This document shows positions 18,024-28,445 of a stretch of 64,000 nt of DNA, piece after piece (within the stretch, counting starts at the first letter, position 1; every line of letters starts with the position of its first letter). The notes below the pieces were generated by a model. The model was given only the letters and a program-made list of their open reading frames with translations. It had not been told where the DNA came from and made no database searches. This DNA is from an uncultured Pseudomonadales bacterium. GTDB lineage: Bacteria; Pseudomonadota; Gammaproteobacteria; Pseudomonadales; Porticoccaceae. The stretch is taken from contig CALSRZ010000006.1 of the NCBI GenBank assembly GCA_943788895.1, forward strand, positions 62,001-126,000, in the 5' to 3' direction. The position numbers were made by a program, and so were the translations under genes.

Positions 18024-18051
18024 TCTGACAAATGAGTCTATACGAAGTTCC
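18024..18051 (-). promoter_or_regulatory. Sigma-E (RpoE/ECF) type promoter of the hvfABC-like operon
   Basis: On the reverse strand, GGAACTT (18051-18045) is followed by exactly 16 nt and TCAGA (18028-18024). This fits the RpoE consensus GGAACTT-N16-TCnnA. It lies about 97 bp before the precursor ATG, leaving an untranslated leader of about 90 nt. Confidence 0.75.
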
Positions 18052-18101
18052 GCTTTAAGAGATAGATATTTCTATCGGGCTCTGGGCACTATTTTTATAG
18101 A

Positions 18102-21100
18102 TTAAACCCGGAACCTTCGCAACTCGTCTTCAATTTCATCCCAGCGCTTTTGCAGCCGCTTGAGAGATACCGGAACACGGGTTTTTAACTGCTGGGCAAA
18201 CAGCGAGACCCGATATTCTTCGACTAGCCAACAGTAGTCCCGCAGTGCCTTCTCAAGCTCAGAGGAGAGCGGCTGGTCATCTACCAATGCCTGCTTGCAA
18301 GCGGTCAAAAGCGTCTGCAGCTCGTCAATATGCTGGCGATCTTTACTGACCTGTGCGGCAAGCTTTTCGAGGCGCACCTGCAGAGCTTTGATATAGCGCG
18401 GATACTGCCTGATCGACTCGGTGGAGCTGGTCGATAAGGTCTCGGCGCTAAACAACCAGTCCAGCTGGCTGCGAATATCATCAGCTGCATAGATAGCGGG
18501 CAGACCCAGAGCTCTCAGCTTCTTCTGGCAATCGTGCAAAGGGGTTAGTAAAGATTCTATGGCCTGACCATGTTCCTGAGCAAACATCACCACATTGGCA
18601 ATTCCCGACTCAAAGGCCTGATCAAACTGCTGCTGTTCTCTAAGTACCTGTCCATCGGCAAATATTGCCTGCTGGAAACTGGCGTTAATCAGGGCATCGA
18701 CCAGCGTTTTTCTCTCGCCAATTTTGGCAGCCGTGATTGCCAATTCTTTACTGCGCAGCAGATGCTTGCTGAGATATTTAACCTGATCACGACCCTTTAA
18801 TAGCGCCAGCCGCAACTGACCCTGGCGGCTGGTTTTTTCCGCCTGCAGCGGGTTATCAATCACTTCAAGAGAGACTGATTCTCCACAGTCGCGCAGTGCC
18901 GGCCAGGCTTTGATGGTGATTTTACCGTGCTTTAAAGCCACCTCTTCTGGCAACTCTTCAAAGTCCCACTCGACAATACCCTGCCTTGTTCTGTTCTCCT
19001 CTGCGTTCTGGTCGGCGGCCTGCTCAAGCCCCTCGGAAATCTGCTGCTTAAAGTCCTGCTGAAGCTTTTCAAGGCTCCGGGCCATAGCAATCTCGGCGCC
19101 ATTTTCATCTTCGAGCACAAAATTCATCTGATACCAGGCATCGAGATTTTCCGGCTTCCACTGTTCCGGCACAATAGCCACGCCGGTTTGCTTGTGCAGA
19201 TACTCTGCCAGCACTTCGGTTAGCGGCCGATCCTGGGGCTTGGTTTTTAGCAGAAAGGCATCGACATAGTCCGGGACTGGCACAAAGTTGCGCCTTGTCT
19301 GTTTTGGCAGGCTTTTTACCAAGGCAATACATTTGTCGCGCAACATGCCCGGCACTAACCATTCAAAAAAGTATCTCGGTAGTTGATGCAACAGCGGCAA
19401 CGGCACGACGGCGCTGACACCATCTTCAATATGATTGGGCTCAAAATGGTAACGCAGGTTATAGCTAATACCCTGATAGCTGATGATTTCGGGAAACTGG
19501 GTCTGCTCTTCCTGGGAGAGGCCGCGTAGCAGTAGGTACTCTTTTTCGAGGACTAATAATTTTGGCTCGCTGGCCTCGACCTGTTTGCGCCATTTTTCAA
19601 AGAGCGCCAGGTTGTATATTCCAGTGGGGATTCGCTCGTTGTAGAACTCAAAAATAACCTGCTGCTCTACCAATAGATCGCGGCGACGAAAGCGATCTTC
19701 AAGGGCCTGCAGTTCTTCGACCAGCTTTTGGTTTTGCGTATAAAACTGACCTTTGCCGCGATAGCCCTCTTCCACCAGCGCCTGCTGAATAAAAATCTTG
19801 CGCGCTTCATCCGGATTGACCTGCCCGTAGACGCGGCGTTTGTTTTCAACAATGCTCAGACCAAACAGGGTCTGCCGCTCACTGGCCATAACCTGACCGG
19901 ATTTAATGCTGTAAAACGGTTCGCTATAGGTCTTTTTCACCAGGTGGGCAGCGAGTGGCTCGAGCCAATCGGAATCAATTTTCGCCACGGTAAGGGCGAA
20001 CTGTTTGCTGGTTTCCATCAACGAACCGGCCATCACCCACTTCGGTGGTTTTTTGCTCAGACCAGAGCCGGGGAAGATAAAGAATTTGCGGTTGCGAGTA
20101 CCGAGGAACTCCCACTTGTCCTGAAGGATACCCACCTGCCCTAATAAGCCGGCGAGTAGTGAACGGTGGATATCATCGGCCTCGGCAGGCTTGCTGTTAT
20201 CTGTAAGTTTTAATGCTCGACAGGCGCTGTGTACCTGATGGTGCAGGTCGCGCCACTCGCGCATGCGCAGATAGGAGACATAGTTGGCTTTGCAGTAACG
20301 ACTATATTGATTGCCGGAGAGTTGCTGGCGCTGCTCTTCAAAATGACGCCACAGGTTTAATAACGAAATAAAGTCGGAGTTCGGCTCCTGCCATTTTTTA
20401 TGGCTTTGATCTGCGGCCTGCTGTTTGTCGGCGGGGCGCTCGCGGGGATCCTGAATACTCAGGCCAGTGGTGATTACCATCACCTCGGAGAGACAGCCGT
20501 TTTTCGCCGCCTCTAACAGCATACGAGCAAATCTGGGATCCAGTGGTATATGCACTATACGTTTGCCGAGGGCGGTTAATTTGCCATTGGCAGTGACCAC
20601 CTGAAGTTCTTCGAGCAGTTTAAATCCATCGCTGATCATGCGCTGATCGGGCGCATCAACAAAGGGGAAACTGCGAATATCACCGATCTTAAGATGCAGC
20701 ATCTGCAGAATAACTGCCGCTAGATTGGTGCGGATAATTTCTGGATCGGTAAACTCGGGGCGGCCCTGAAAATCCTCTTCACTGTATAGGCGATAGCAGA
20801 TACCTTCGCTTACTCGACCACAGCGTCCAGCGCGCTGATTGGCACTGGCCTGGGAGACTGCTTCGATAGGCAGTCGCTGTACCTTGGTGCGGAAACTGTA
20901 GCGCGAGACTCGCGCGCGGCCGGTGTCGATCACATAGCGAATACCGGGCACGGTCAATGAGGTTTCAGCGACATTGGTACTCAGCACCACCCTTCGCCGC
21001 GGTGGGCGGAGAATATTTTACTCTGCTCGGCAAGACTCAAGCGGGCATAGAGGGGAACAATTTCGGTATGCGGCAGCTGCGCGCGCTTTAGGGCCAGATT

Positions 21101-22033
21101 GACTTCGCGAATCTCACGCTCGCCACTGAGGAAGACTAAAACATCACCCTGCTTTTGATTGGCCTGAATATCCCGCAGGCAGTCGACAATCATCTGGTCG
21201 CGATCGCTCTCGATATCGTCGGGATGGTTATAAATAATATCTACTGGGAAGCTGCGGCCCGAGACTTCGACTATGGGTGCGCCATCGAAGTGGGCGGAAA
21301 ATTTTTCCACATCGATGGTCGCCGAGGTAATGATGATTTTTAGATCGGGCCGCTGGGGCAGTAAATTTTTCAGGTAGCCGAGTAGAAAGTCGATATTAAG
21401 GCTGCGCTCGTGGGCCTCATCGATAATCAGGGTATCGTATTTGCTGAGAAAGCGATCGTTCTGAATTTCCGCCAGCAGAATACCGTCGGTCATCAATTTG
21501 ATATAGCTGTTTGGCGAGCTCTGGTCAGAAAAGCGCACCTGGTAACCGACGGCTTCGCCGAGAGATACCTTGAGCTCTTCAGCAATACGATTGGCTACTG
21601 TGCGTGCGGCAATACGTCGCGGCTGGGTGTGGCCTATCATGCCTTTGACACCACAGCCGGCCTGCAGGCAGATTTTCGGCAGCTGGGTGGTTTTACCGGA
21701 GCCGGTCTCGCCGGCAATAACAATCACCTGATGCTTGCGGATTAATTCGGCAATTTCATCTGCTCTGGCGCTGACCGGTAGATCTGGATACTCAAGGGTT
21801 GGCAGGTTTTGCCGGCGCTTTTCGATCTGCTGCTGGTTTTTTAACAGTGCCCCATGCCATTTTTCCCAGCGCGTGCCGATATCTTTGCCCTGCTGGGATA
21901 GCTTATTGAGCTCGGCCAGTTGGCGGCCTAATCTAAAGCGCTCGGCGGTGCTGGTCGATTGTTCGACTAGTGTTTTGAGTCGCTGAAAATCCTGCGCACT
22001 GCTGGGTCGGTTTATCTCTTGCGCTGCTGACAT
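18102..22033 (-). CDS. hrpA: ATP-dependent RNA helicase HrpA, interrupted by one frameshift
   Basis: Two adjacent frames together encode a full-length HrpA (about 1311 residues; E. coli 1300). The upstream frame (22033-20981) has Walker A GETGSGKTTQLP, the DEAH box IIDEAHERS and SATID. The downstream frame (20990-18102) continues with TNVAETSLTVPGIRYVID, QRAGRCGR, the HA2/OB region and the long HrpA C-terminal domain. The break is near 20990-21000, where GCGAAGGGTGG apparently lacks one base; inserting an A (GAAAGGG) restores HRGERVVLSTN. It is either a recent mutation or a sequence error; the rest of both frames is well conserved. DnaQ lies 8 bp upstream. Confidence 0.9.
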
Positions 22034-22041
22034 GGGGCTTA

Positions 22042-22761
22042 TCAGTCGCTACTGCCCATCCAGATACAGGCCCCGCTGCTCTTGTTGATGGCATCGAGTT
22101 TTTGTTGATGAAGGCTGATTTCTTCGGCGCTGGGTTTGACGACTCGCAGCGGGGTGCGATCTGCTGCAAGACGGCGAATACTGCTCGCTGTATTAACTTC
22201 ACCGCTGTCTGAGTTGGATTGATCGCTGATATTAAGATTGACCTGTCCGCCGGTCATCAGCAGATAGACATCGGCGAGGATCTCGGCATCGAGAAGTGCG
22301 CCGTGCAAATCGCGCGCTGAGTTATCTACACCGTAGCGCTTGCAGAGTGCATCGAGATTGTTTTTCTGCCCCGGGTGTTTTTGTCGCGCCAGTGCCAGGG
22401 TGTCAATAATTCGGCAGCTGGTTTCAATCACCTGGTACTTGCCGGAGAGCTTGGCAATTTCGTGGTTGATAAAGCCAACATCGAAGGGCGCGTTGTGAAT
22501 GATCAGATCGGCGCCGTCAACAAATTCTAAAAATTCTTTGGCGACCTGATCAAACAGCGGCTTGTCTTCAAGAAACTGGTCGGTGATTCCGTGGACTTCC
22601 ATGGCACCCTCATCGACTTTGCGCTGGGGATTGACGTACTGATGGTAATGCCTGCCGGTGAGCTTGCGCCCGACTAGTTCGACACAGCCAATCTCGATAA
22701 TACGGTGATCCTGGGAGGTCTCCAGACCGGTTGTTTCTGTATCAAGTACGATTTGTCTCAT
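22042..22761 (-). CDS. dnaQ: DNA polymerase III epsilon subunit (proofreading exonuclease)
   Basis: This 239-residue DEDDh exonuclease has ExoI VLDTETTGLETS, ExoII IIHNAPFDVGFINHE and ExoIII DLHGALLDAEILADVYL with the catalytic His. A C-terminal tail for the polymerase alpha contact follows. It supplies 3'-5' proofreading in the replicase core. The rnhA/dnaQ neighbourhood is standard, but here the two genes are co-directional rather than divergent as in E. coli. hrpA follows 8 bp downstream, so they are probably co-transcribed. Confidence 0.95.
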   Translation of the reverse strand: MRQIVLDTETTGLETSQDHRIIEIGCVELVGRKLTGRHYHQYVNPQRKVDEGAMEVHGITDQFLEDKPLFDQVAKEFLEFVDGADLIIHNAPFDVGFINHEIAKLSGKYQVIETSCRIIDTLALARQKHPGQKNNLDALCKRYGVDNSARDLHGALLDAEILADVYLLMTGGQVNLNISDQSNSDSGEVNTASSIRRLAADRTPLRVVKPSAEEISLHQQKLDAINKSSGACIWMGSSD

Positions 22762-22798
22762 GGTGCCTGCTTTTTATATGGTTTTGTCAGGTTCGGAT

Positions 22799-23230
22799 TT
22801 ACAGCTCGTCAATACCGCGATTGGCCAGCTGATCGGCAATTTCATTTTCACGGTGGCCGCTGTGACCTTTAACCCACTGCCAGTCTATCTCATGACTGTC
22901 GATAAGGGCATCAAGCTTTTGCCATAGATCGACATTTTTTACCGGCTTTTTACTGGCGGTTTTCCAGTTGCGTTTTTTCCAGTTCGGCAACCATTCCTGA
23001 ATGCCTTTTAAAACATAGGTTGAGTCTGAGGTCAGGGTGATTTTGCAGGGCTGGGTGAGTGCCGCCAAGCCCTCGATAACCGCGGTCATCTCCATACGGT
23101 TGTTGGTGGTTTCAGCTTCGCCGCCAAACAGGGATTTTTCCTTGTCACCATAGCGCATCAACACACCCCAGCCACCGGGGCCGGGATTACCTCTGCAGGC
23201 ACCGTCTGTAAAAATTTCTATCGTTTTCAT
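22799..23230 (-). CDS. rnhA: Ribonuclease HI
   Basis: This 143-residue RNase HI has the DEDD active site: [16 protein letters not shown] (Asp), [13 protein letters not shown] (Glu), LTSDSTYV (Asp) and [15 protein letters not shown] (His and Asp). The basic protrusion ([17 protein letters not shown]) typical of E. coli-type RNase HI is present. It removes RNA from RNA-DNA hybrids and lies between the methyltransferase gene and dnaQ. Confidence 0.96.
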   Translation of the reverse strand: MKTIEIFTDGACRGNPGPGGWGVLMRYGDKEKSLFGGEAETTNNRMEMTAVIEGLAALTQPCKITLTSDSTYVLKGIQEWLPNWKKRNWKTASKKPVKNVDLWQKLDALIDSHEIDWQWVKGHSGHRENEIADQLANRGIDEL

Positions 23231-23294
23231 TGTCTTTCCTCAACCACAGCTATAACGGCCTTTCTGGTCTTGTTATTAATTTTTTATCAATGGC

Positions 23295-24119
23295 CTATAG
23301 CCGGTTGCTGTCTACTGCTGTGCTCTTCAAACCCTCGGTCACTCTATAGCTTTTATTGGTCGCGGCGCGCCAGGCTTTGCCGGGGCCTCGAATACCTCTG
23401 GGTACACGTTTAACCGCGTGAATCATATAGAAATTCCCCATCGGCAGGCGAATCTTTTCACCCCACTTTTCCCAGCGGCTTTTATCGCCAGTCTGCTCAA
23501 CTTGGGACTGGTTTCCGAAGGGCAAATTATAAGCGCCGCGGTCTATTCGTTCTACGTGAAAATTTAATAGCGACAGCCAGTCGGTCAAACGGCCCAGACG
23601 CAGATTGTGGAACCTGAATTGGGGTTTGTCGGAGAGCAACTGCATAGGGAACTTGGCCATACCCATGGGGCCGTAGGGATTGAACAGACAGAGCAACAGG
23701 TGACCGCCGGGCATAACCACACGGCTGGCTTCGGCAAGTACTGCTCTCGGGGTCTTGGAGAACTCCAACGCATGCTGCAGTAACATCACATCGATGGTTT
23801 CTGACATCAGCGGCAGTTCCATATAGTTTGCCAGTGCACCATGGGCGCCATTGATCTCTGAGGGGTGCAGGCTAAGGCGATGAATATGCTTAAAACAGTC
23901 CAGGGTCTGGGTATCTTCGCTAAGTCCGAGGCGCAGAAAGCGATAACCGGGAAGGCCTGAGTAGTGGTGCTGTAGAACCTCCAATTCACGGGCCTGCAGA
24001 TAGCGACCAAAATCGCTCTCTAGCCAGTACCTGAGGTCAGCGGATGTGCTGGCAAGATCCTCGACCTTAAATCGATCGACAAGATTATGTGCGGCGCTGC
24101 TGATAAGCTTTAGGGGCAT
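23295..24119 (-). CDS. Class I SAM-dependent methyltransferase (YafS-like)
   Basis: This 274-residue protein matches the YafS/type-11 methyltransferase group that sits next to rnhA in many gammaproteobacteria. The middle of a Rossmann methyltransferase is visible (LPLMSETIDVMLLQHALEFS, EASRVVMPGGHLLLCLFNPYG). The glycine-rich SAM loop is poorly defined (YRFLRLGLSEDT), so cofactor use is inferred. The substrate is unknown. It is divergent from mltD, with about 212 bp between. gloB, often found here, is absent. Confidence 0.75.
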   Translation of the reverse strand: MPLKLISSAAHNLVDRFKVEDLASTSADLRYWLESDFGRYLQARELEVLQHHYSGLPGYRFLRLGLSEDTQTLDCFKHIHRLSLHPSEINGAHGALANYMELPLMSETIDVMLLQHALEFSKTPRAVLAEASRVVMPGGHLLLCLFNPYGPMGMAKFPMQLLSDKPQFRFHNLRLGRLTDWLSLLNFHVERIDRGAYNLPFGNQSQVEQTGDKSRWEKWGEKIRLPMGNFYMIHAVKRVPRGIRGPGKAWRAATNKSYRVTEGLKSTAVDSNRL

Positions 24120-24331
24120 AGGGCGGCCAGTAGGCTACGGTTAGGTGGTTATGAAATTACATAGCTATTATGTTCTCTGGGTTGAATAAAAACCAGTATC
24201 GGAATATCGGCAATTCAGCGCCATAAAAAGCCCTATAGCTTCGACTTCACAGAACAATTGAGAATCTTGTCATTGTTTCGACCTCGACTGACCGATACAA
24301 TCGCGCCCCAAAATAGAATAAGGGTTAAAAC

Positions 24332-25945
24332 TTGCAGCCTCTGCACTCACCACTTCGTGTGATTCTTTTAAGCACTGCATTCACTGCCGTTCCCCTGATG
24401 TCCGGCTGTGCCCTTCTGCCTGCAAGTACTGATAATTCTACTGTTGCCAGCGAAAAAGTTTCTGAGATAACTCAGGCCGCCTCGGTTAGCGCTCGCCCAG
24501 AAGCGGGTCTGGTTATCAGTGAAGAGGTTGAGGCCTCTAAGGCTGTTTTAGAGCCGATATCGGTTGTCATTGAGGAAACCCCTGAGCCAGTAGAGATCGA
24601 CCTGTGGCAGCGTATTCGAGACGGCTATAACATGACCCCGGAATCTATGCCTGAGAGTGTGAGTAAACAGCGCGACTGGTATCTTCGAAATCCGAGTTAT
24701 CTGAAGACGGTTTTTTCCCGCGCCCGCCCCTATATCTACTATGTTACCGATGAGCTGGATAAGGCTGGCCTGCCTCTTGAGCTGGCACTGCTGCCGATTG
24801 TCGAGAGTACTTACGATCCCCTCGCCTATTCACACAGCCATGCTGTCGGTCTATGGCAATTTATTCCATCTACTGGCAAGTCTCTGGGCCTGCGACGGGA
24901 TCGCTGGTACGACGGCAGACGCGACGTTATCTATTCAACCCAGGCGGCGATTACCTATCTAAAAAAGCTTAACCGGCGCTTCGACAATGACTGGCTGCTG
25001 GCACTGGCGGCCTATAACTCTGGTCAGGGTTCGGTGAGCAAGTCGATTAGACGCAATCGAAAGCTTGGCAAAGGGACTGATTTCTGGTCGATTTCTCTTC
25101 CGCGGGAAACCCGCAACTATGTGCCCCAGCTGCTGGCACTGGCAACATTGATACGCGATCCTGACAAATACAATGTCAGGCTGCCAGATATGCCCAACGA
25201 GCCATTCTTTGAAGTGGTTGAAATTGAGTCGCAGATTGATCTAAACAATGTGGTCAAGGTTACTGGAATAGAGGTGGATGATTTCACCCGACTCAATCCG
25301 GCTTATCGTCGAGCTATCACACCACCCCAGGGCAAACATAATTTACTACTACCTGTGGGTACCGCAGAACCACTTAGGCATATGCTGGCGACCACTGACC
25401 CTAAAACCTGGGTGCCTCATACCGAGTATGCAGTGACTAGTGGCGACACTCTGTCGCATATCGCGGCGCGCTTTGATATTCCTACCAGCTGGTTGAGAAG
25501 TCGCAATAACCTGCGCACTGATCGCTTGCAGATTGGCCAGGTTCTGCTGATTCCTCACTCGAGAGATAATATTGATTATCTCTCGAATAGCCTGAGCAGC
25601 AGTAAACAACCTGTCTACCATTCTGTTCGCCGCGGGGATTCCCTGTGGACTATCGCGAGAAAATACGACACCAGTATCAGCCGACTGCGTAAGACCAATA
25701 AACTTAGCAGCAACACACTTCGTGTCGGTGACCGCCTGGTGGTGGGCAGCCGTTTAGAGGAAGCGGCGGCTAAAAATCTTCGTCGACTCTCCTACCGTGT
25801 GCGCCGCGGCGATTCACTGTCGCTAATTGCCAGTAAGTTTGATATTGCGATAAGGGATATTACGCGCTGGAACAAGATTAGCCGCAACGATCTGCTGCAA
25901 CCTGGTCAGCGTCTGACTCTGTTTATTGATGGGCTGAAGATTTAA
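24332..25945 (+). CDS. mltD: Membrane-bound lytic murein transglycosylase D
   Basis: This 537-residue lipoprotein (lipobox LMSGC near residue 26) has a lytic transglycosylase domain. The catalytic Glu is in LELALLPIVESTYDP, followed by AVGLWQFIPSTGKSLGL and NDWLLALAAYNSG. Three LysM peptidoglycan-binding repeats lie in the C-terminal third (VTSGDTLSHIAARF, VRRGDSLWTIARKY, VRRGDSLSLIASKF). It cleaves glycan strands to 1,6-anhydro ends. The start is TTG at 24332 with AAGGG about 8 nt upstream; no ATG suits the signal peptide. Confidence 0.94.
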   Translation: MQPLHSPLRVILLSTAFTAVPLMSGCALLPASTDNSTVASEKVSEITQAASVSARPEAGLVISEEVEASKAVLEPISVVIEETPEPVEIDLWQRIRDGYNMTPESMPESVSKQRDWYLRNPSYLKTVFSRARPYIYYVTDELDKAGLPLELALLPIVESTYDPLAYSHSHAVGLWQFIPSTGKSLGLRRDRWYDGRRDVIYSTQAAITYLKKLNRRFDNDWLLALAAYNSGQGSVSKSIRRNRKLGKGTDFWSISLPRETRNYVPQLLALATLIRDPDKYNVRLPDMPNEPFFEVVEIESQIDLNNVVKVTGIEVDDFTRLNPAYRRAITPPQGKHNLLLPVGTAEPLRHMLATTDPKTWVPHTEYAVTSGDTLSHIAARFDIPTSWLRSRNNLRTDRLQIGQVLLIPHSRDNIDYLSNSLSSSKQPVYHSVRRGDSLWTIARKYDTSISRLRKTNKLSSNTLRVGDRLVVGSRLEEAAAKNLRRLSYRVRRGDSLSLIASKFDIAIRDITRWNKISRNDLLQPGQRLTLFIDGLKI

Positions 25946-25990
25946 GGCGCAAGCCCTGAGAGAACCTAAAAGAAAATCTTAAAAAAAAAT

Positions 25991-26030
25991 CACTGCCAGC
26001 TTCTGCGATCGCTCCGCTGGCAGTGTTTAT
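25991..26030. terminator. Bidirectional terminator between mltD and ppiD
   Basis: Ten-base arms CACTGCCAGC (25991-26000) and GCTGGCAGTG (26016-26025) are flanked by a run of nine A on the left and T-rich sequence on the right. It sits between two convergent genes. Confidence 0.85.
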
Positions 26031-26048
26031 TTTATTGCTTACTACCTA

Positions 26049-27902
26049 TTACTCAACAATTTTGGCATCGGCCAATAATGTCGCCTGCAGTGCCTGAAGT
26101 TCACGGCTGCTGTTAGCTGCGGTGCCCGCATAGACTAGGTTGTTCTTGCGATCTGTGCTTAGGGTGCTGCTATCGCCCGGGGTCACTTCGGTCATTGCCA
26201 CAACAACGAAGTCACCAGCTCGGGTATATAAGCTTTCAACCACATCGGAATCTGCTGTTGCAGGAAGCTGGAAGACAAAGCGTTTTACATCTGGATTGAT
26301 ATCGCCAGTGCTGCGCTTGGCATCCAAAACTACCTGCCAATTCAAATCCTGGCTTTTAGCAACCGCTTCAACGCTCTCTCCAGCCGCTACACGGGCCAAT
26401 AGGGCTTCGCCCTGCTCAGCCAGCTCAGCTTTGGCCAGATCGGCACTGATAGTTGCCACAATTGAATCTTTAACTTCTGTCAGTTCTTTTTGACGGGCTG
26501 GAATGCTTTCGTTCAGCTTTAGAACCACATAGCGATCATCGCCCAGATCAATCACTTCACTGGCGTAGTTTTCATCGATCACTTCTGCGCTAAAGGCGGC
26601 TTTTTGAACTGCTGGGTATGCTGCTATGCCAGCTGCGCCAGAGCGAGTAAAGGCTGCAGATACTTGAGCGGTTAAGCCGAGATCTTCAGCAACTTCGCCA
26701 AGACTTTCAGCGTTAAAGCTAAGCTCTTTAAGGTTGGCAAGCTTCTCAACCAACCACTCGTTTCTCAACTCTACAGCGAGCTCCTGCTCAATTCGAGCGC
26801 GCTCAGTGGAGAAGTCAATAACCGTCTCCTGCTTGCCAACAAGCTTAATAAGGTGTGTGCCGCTGTCTGTTTCTACTGGTGCGGAGACCTGACCTACTTC
26901 AAGAGCAGCCAGTGCAGCTTCAAAGCTTTCAGGGAAGGTATCGCCAGAAGTAAAGCCAAGGTCACCACCAAAGTCTGCAGAACCGACATCCTGAGAGTAC
27001 TCTTTGGCCAGTGCTGCAAAGTCTTCACCAGCATCGAGCTTGGACTGAACTTCAGCCAGCAGTGCCGCATCGGGCTCTGACAGAAGTATATGTGCCGCCT
27101 GTAGCGAAACACCTGATTCAAGTGACTGTGACTGCTCATCAAAGCGCGCTTTAATCTGCTCTTCGCTCACCGCGTCAGAATCATTGAACTGGGCTGGATT
27201 GAGTTCGATATAGTCGACTACAACCTGCTCTTCAGCCTGGTAGCTAGCCTTGTTGTCTTCGTAATAAGCGGCGACCTGCTGATCAGTCACTTTGATCGCA
27301 TCTTTAACTGGCTGCAGTGGCAGTGTCAGGTAATAGTAATCACGCTGCTGTTCGAAAACACTGGCGAGGAGTTCTAGCTCATTGCTGGTGGTGAAACCAG
27401 AGGCTACAAAGCCGCGCACAAATTGTTCGATAAGAAGGTTTTCTTCAATCATCTCCAGAAAGTCAGCACTGGTGTAACCCAGGTTGCGAATTCTGTAGAG
27501 GTATAATTCCTGATCAAAGCGACCGTCGGTCTGGAAGGTTGGCGTGTCGAGAAGCAGCTTGCCTGTGGTTCGCGAAGAGATCGCCATTCCACCAGAGCTG
27601 GCTTCCTGTGACAACAACTTGCGTCCAACAATCTGCTCAACAACCTGTGGTCGGAGTAAATCATCTTCGAGCAGTGCCGCATCAAGGCCTTCATTTTCAT
27701 TGAGTATTCTTTGCTTCTCGGAAGTAAGTGCCTGCTGAACCTGTAATTCCGAAACTCGTTCACCATTAACTTTTACTGCGGTTTCCGATGCGCTTCCGGA
27801 GATCGATAGCGAGCCAATTCCAGAAAAAGCGAAGACAATTGCGATCAGTACAACAATCGCGAAAGCTATACCCTTCATATTAGTTCTAAAACTATCCAAC
27901 AT
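26049..27902 (-). CDS. ppiD: Periplasmic folding chaperone PpiD (parvulin-type)
   Basis: This 617-residue protein has a single N-terminal transmembrane anchor (GIAFAIVVLIAIVFAFSGIG). A SurA-like N-terminal chaperone region and a central parvulin domain (AAHILLSEPDAALLAEV, DFGGDLGFTSGDTF, VETDSGTHLIKL) follow, then a C-terminal region as in PpiD. Length matches E. coli PpiD (623). It assists proteins leaving the Sec translocon. Position after hupB follows the conserved lon-hupB-ppiD order. Confidence 0.93.
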   Translation of the reverse strand: MLDSFRTNMKGIAFAIVVLIAIVFAFSGIGSLSISGSASETAVKVNGERVSELQVQQALTSEKQRILNENEGLDAALLEDDLLRPQVVEQIVGRKLLSQEASSGGMAISSRTTGKLLLDTPTFQTDGRFDQELYLYRIRNLGYTSADFLEMIEENLLIEQFVRGFVASGFTTSNELELLASVFEQQRDYYYLTLPLQPVKDAIKVTDQQVAAYYEDNKASYQAEEQVVVDYIELNPAQFNDSDAVSEEQIKARFDEQSQSLESGVSLQAAHILLSEPDAALLAEVQSKLDAGEDFAALAKEYSQDVGSADFGGDLGFTSGDTFPESFEAALAALEVGQVSAPVETDSGTHLIKLVGKQETVIDFSTERARIEQELAVELRNEWLVEKLANLKELSFNAESLGEVAEDLGLTAQVSAAFTRSGAAGIAAYPAVQKAAFSAEVIDENYASEVIDLGDDRYVVLKLNESIPARQKELTEVKDSIVATISADLAKAELAEQGEALLARVAAGESVEAVAKSQDLNWQVVLDAKRSTGDINPDVKRFVFQLPATADSDVVESLYTRAGDFVVVAMTEVTPGDSSTLSTDRKNNLVYAGTAANSSRELQALQATLLADAKIVE

Positions 27903-27950
27903 GTTTCTATCCCCATTTCAGATTGTAATCATCTGTTTTTAATAATATTA

Positions 27951-27974
27951 AAAAAGGCGCATCACCGATGCGCC
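27951..27974 (-). terminator. Terminator of hupB
   Basis: Stem GGCGCATC/GATGCGCC (27956-27974) followed on the reverse strand by five T. It ends the hupB transcript 31 bp after its stop and separates it from ppiD. Confidence 0.82.
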
Positions 27975-28004
27975 TTCAATTAAAGCTTAAAGACTGTCTG
28001 AAAA

Positions 28005-28277
28005 TTAATTTACAGAGTCTTTCAGAGCCTTACCAGCTTTAAAGCTTGGCACGTTGGCTGCTTTAATCTGGATTTCCTGACCAGTCTGCGGGTTGCGACC
28101 AGCGCGAGCTGCGCGGTGCTTAACAGAAAAAGTACCAAAGCCAACCAGTGATACCTGGTCGCCATTTTTCAGTGATCCTGTTACTGCTTCAAGTGCTGAA
28201 TCAAGTGCACGTCCAGCAGAAGCTTTAGAGATGTCTGCGCCAGCAGCAATTGCGTCGATAAGTTCAGATTTATTCAC
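28005..28277 (-). CDS. hupB: DNA-binding protein HU-beta
   Basis: This 90-residue histone-like protein starts [25 protein letters not shown]. The beta-arm region contains [20 protein letters not shown], matching the HU/IHF signature. It bends and compacts DNA. The gene has its own terminator and lies 168 bp downstream of lon; I see no obvious promoter motif in that gap. Confidence 0.97.
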   Translation of the reverse strand: MNKSELIDAIAAGADISKASAGRALDSALEAVTGSLKNGDQVSLVGFGTFSVKHRAARAGRNPQTGQEIQIKAANVPSFKAGKALKDSVN

Positions 28278-28445
28278 GGTATTCCCCTTTTCTTAGAGTT
28301 AGTAATTCCTAGTCGTATTAGAGAGTGTCTTTTTATCAGCCAAACTCGCTATCTATCTGGCCTCAAGCACTTTCTTGCCTACTTTATACCAATAGCCATT
28401 TAGCGGGTCAAGCTCCGTTTGAAGAAATAAGCAAATTCTTTAACA

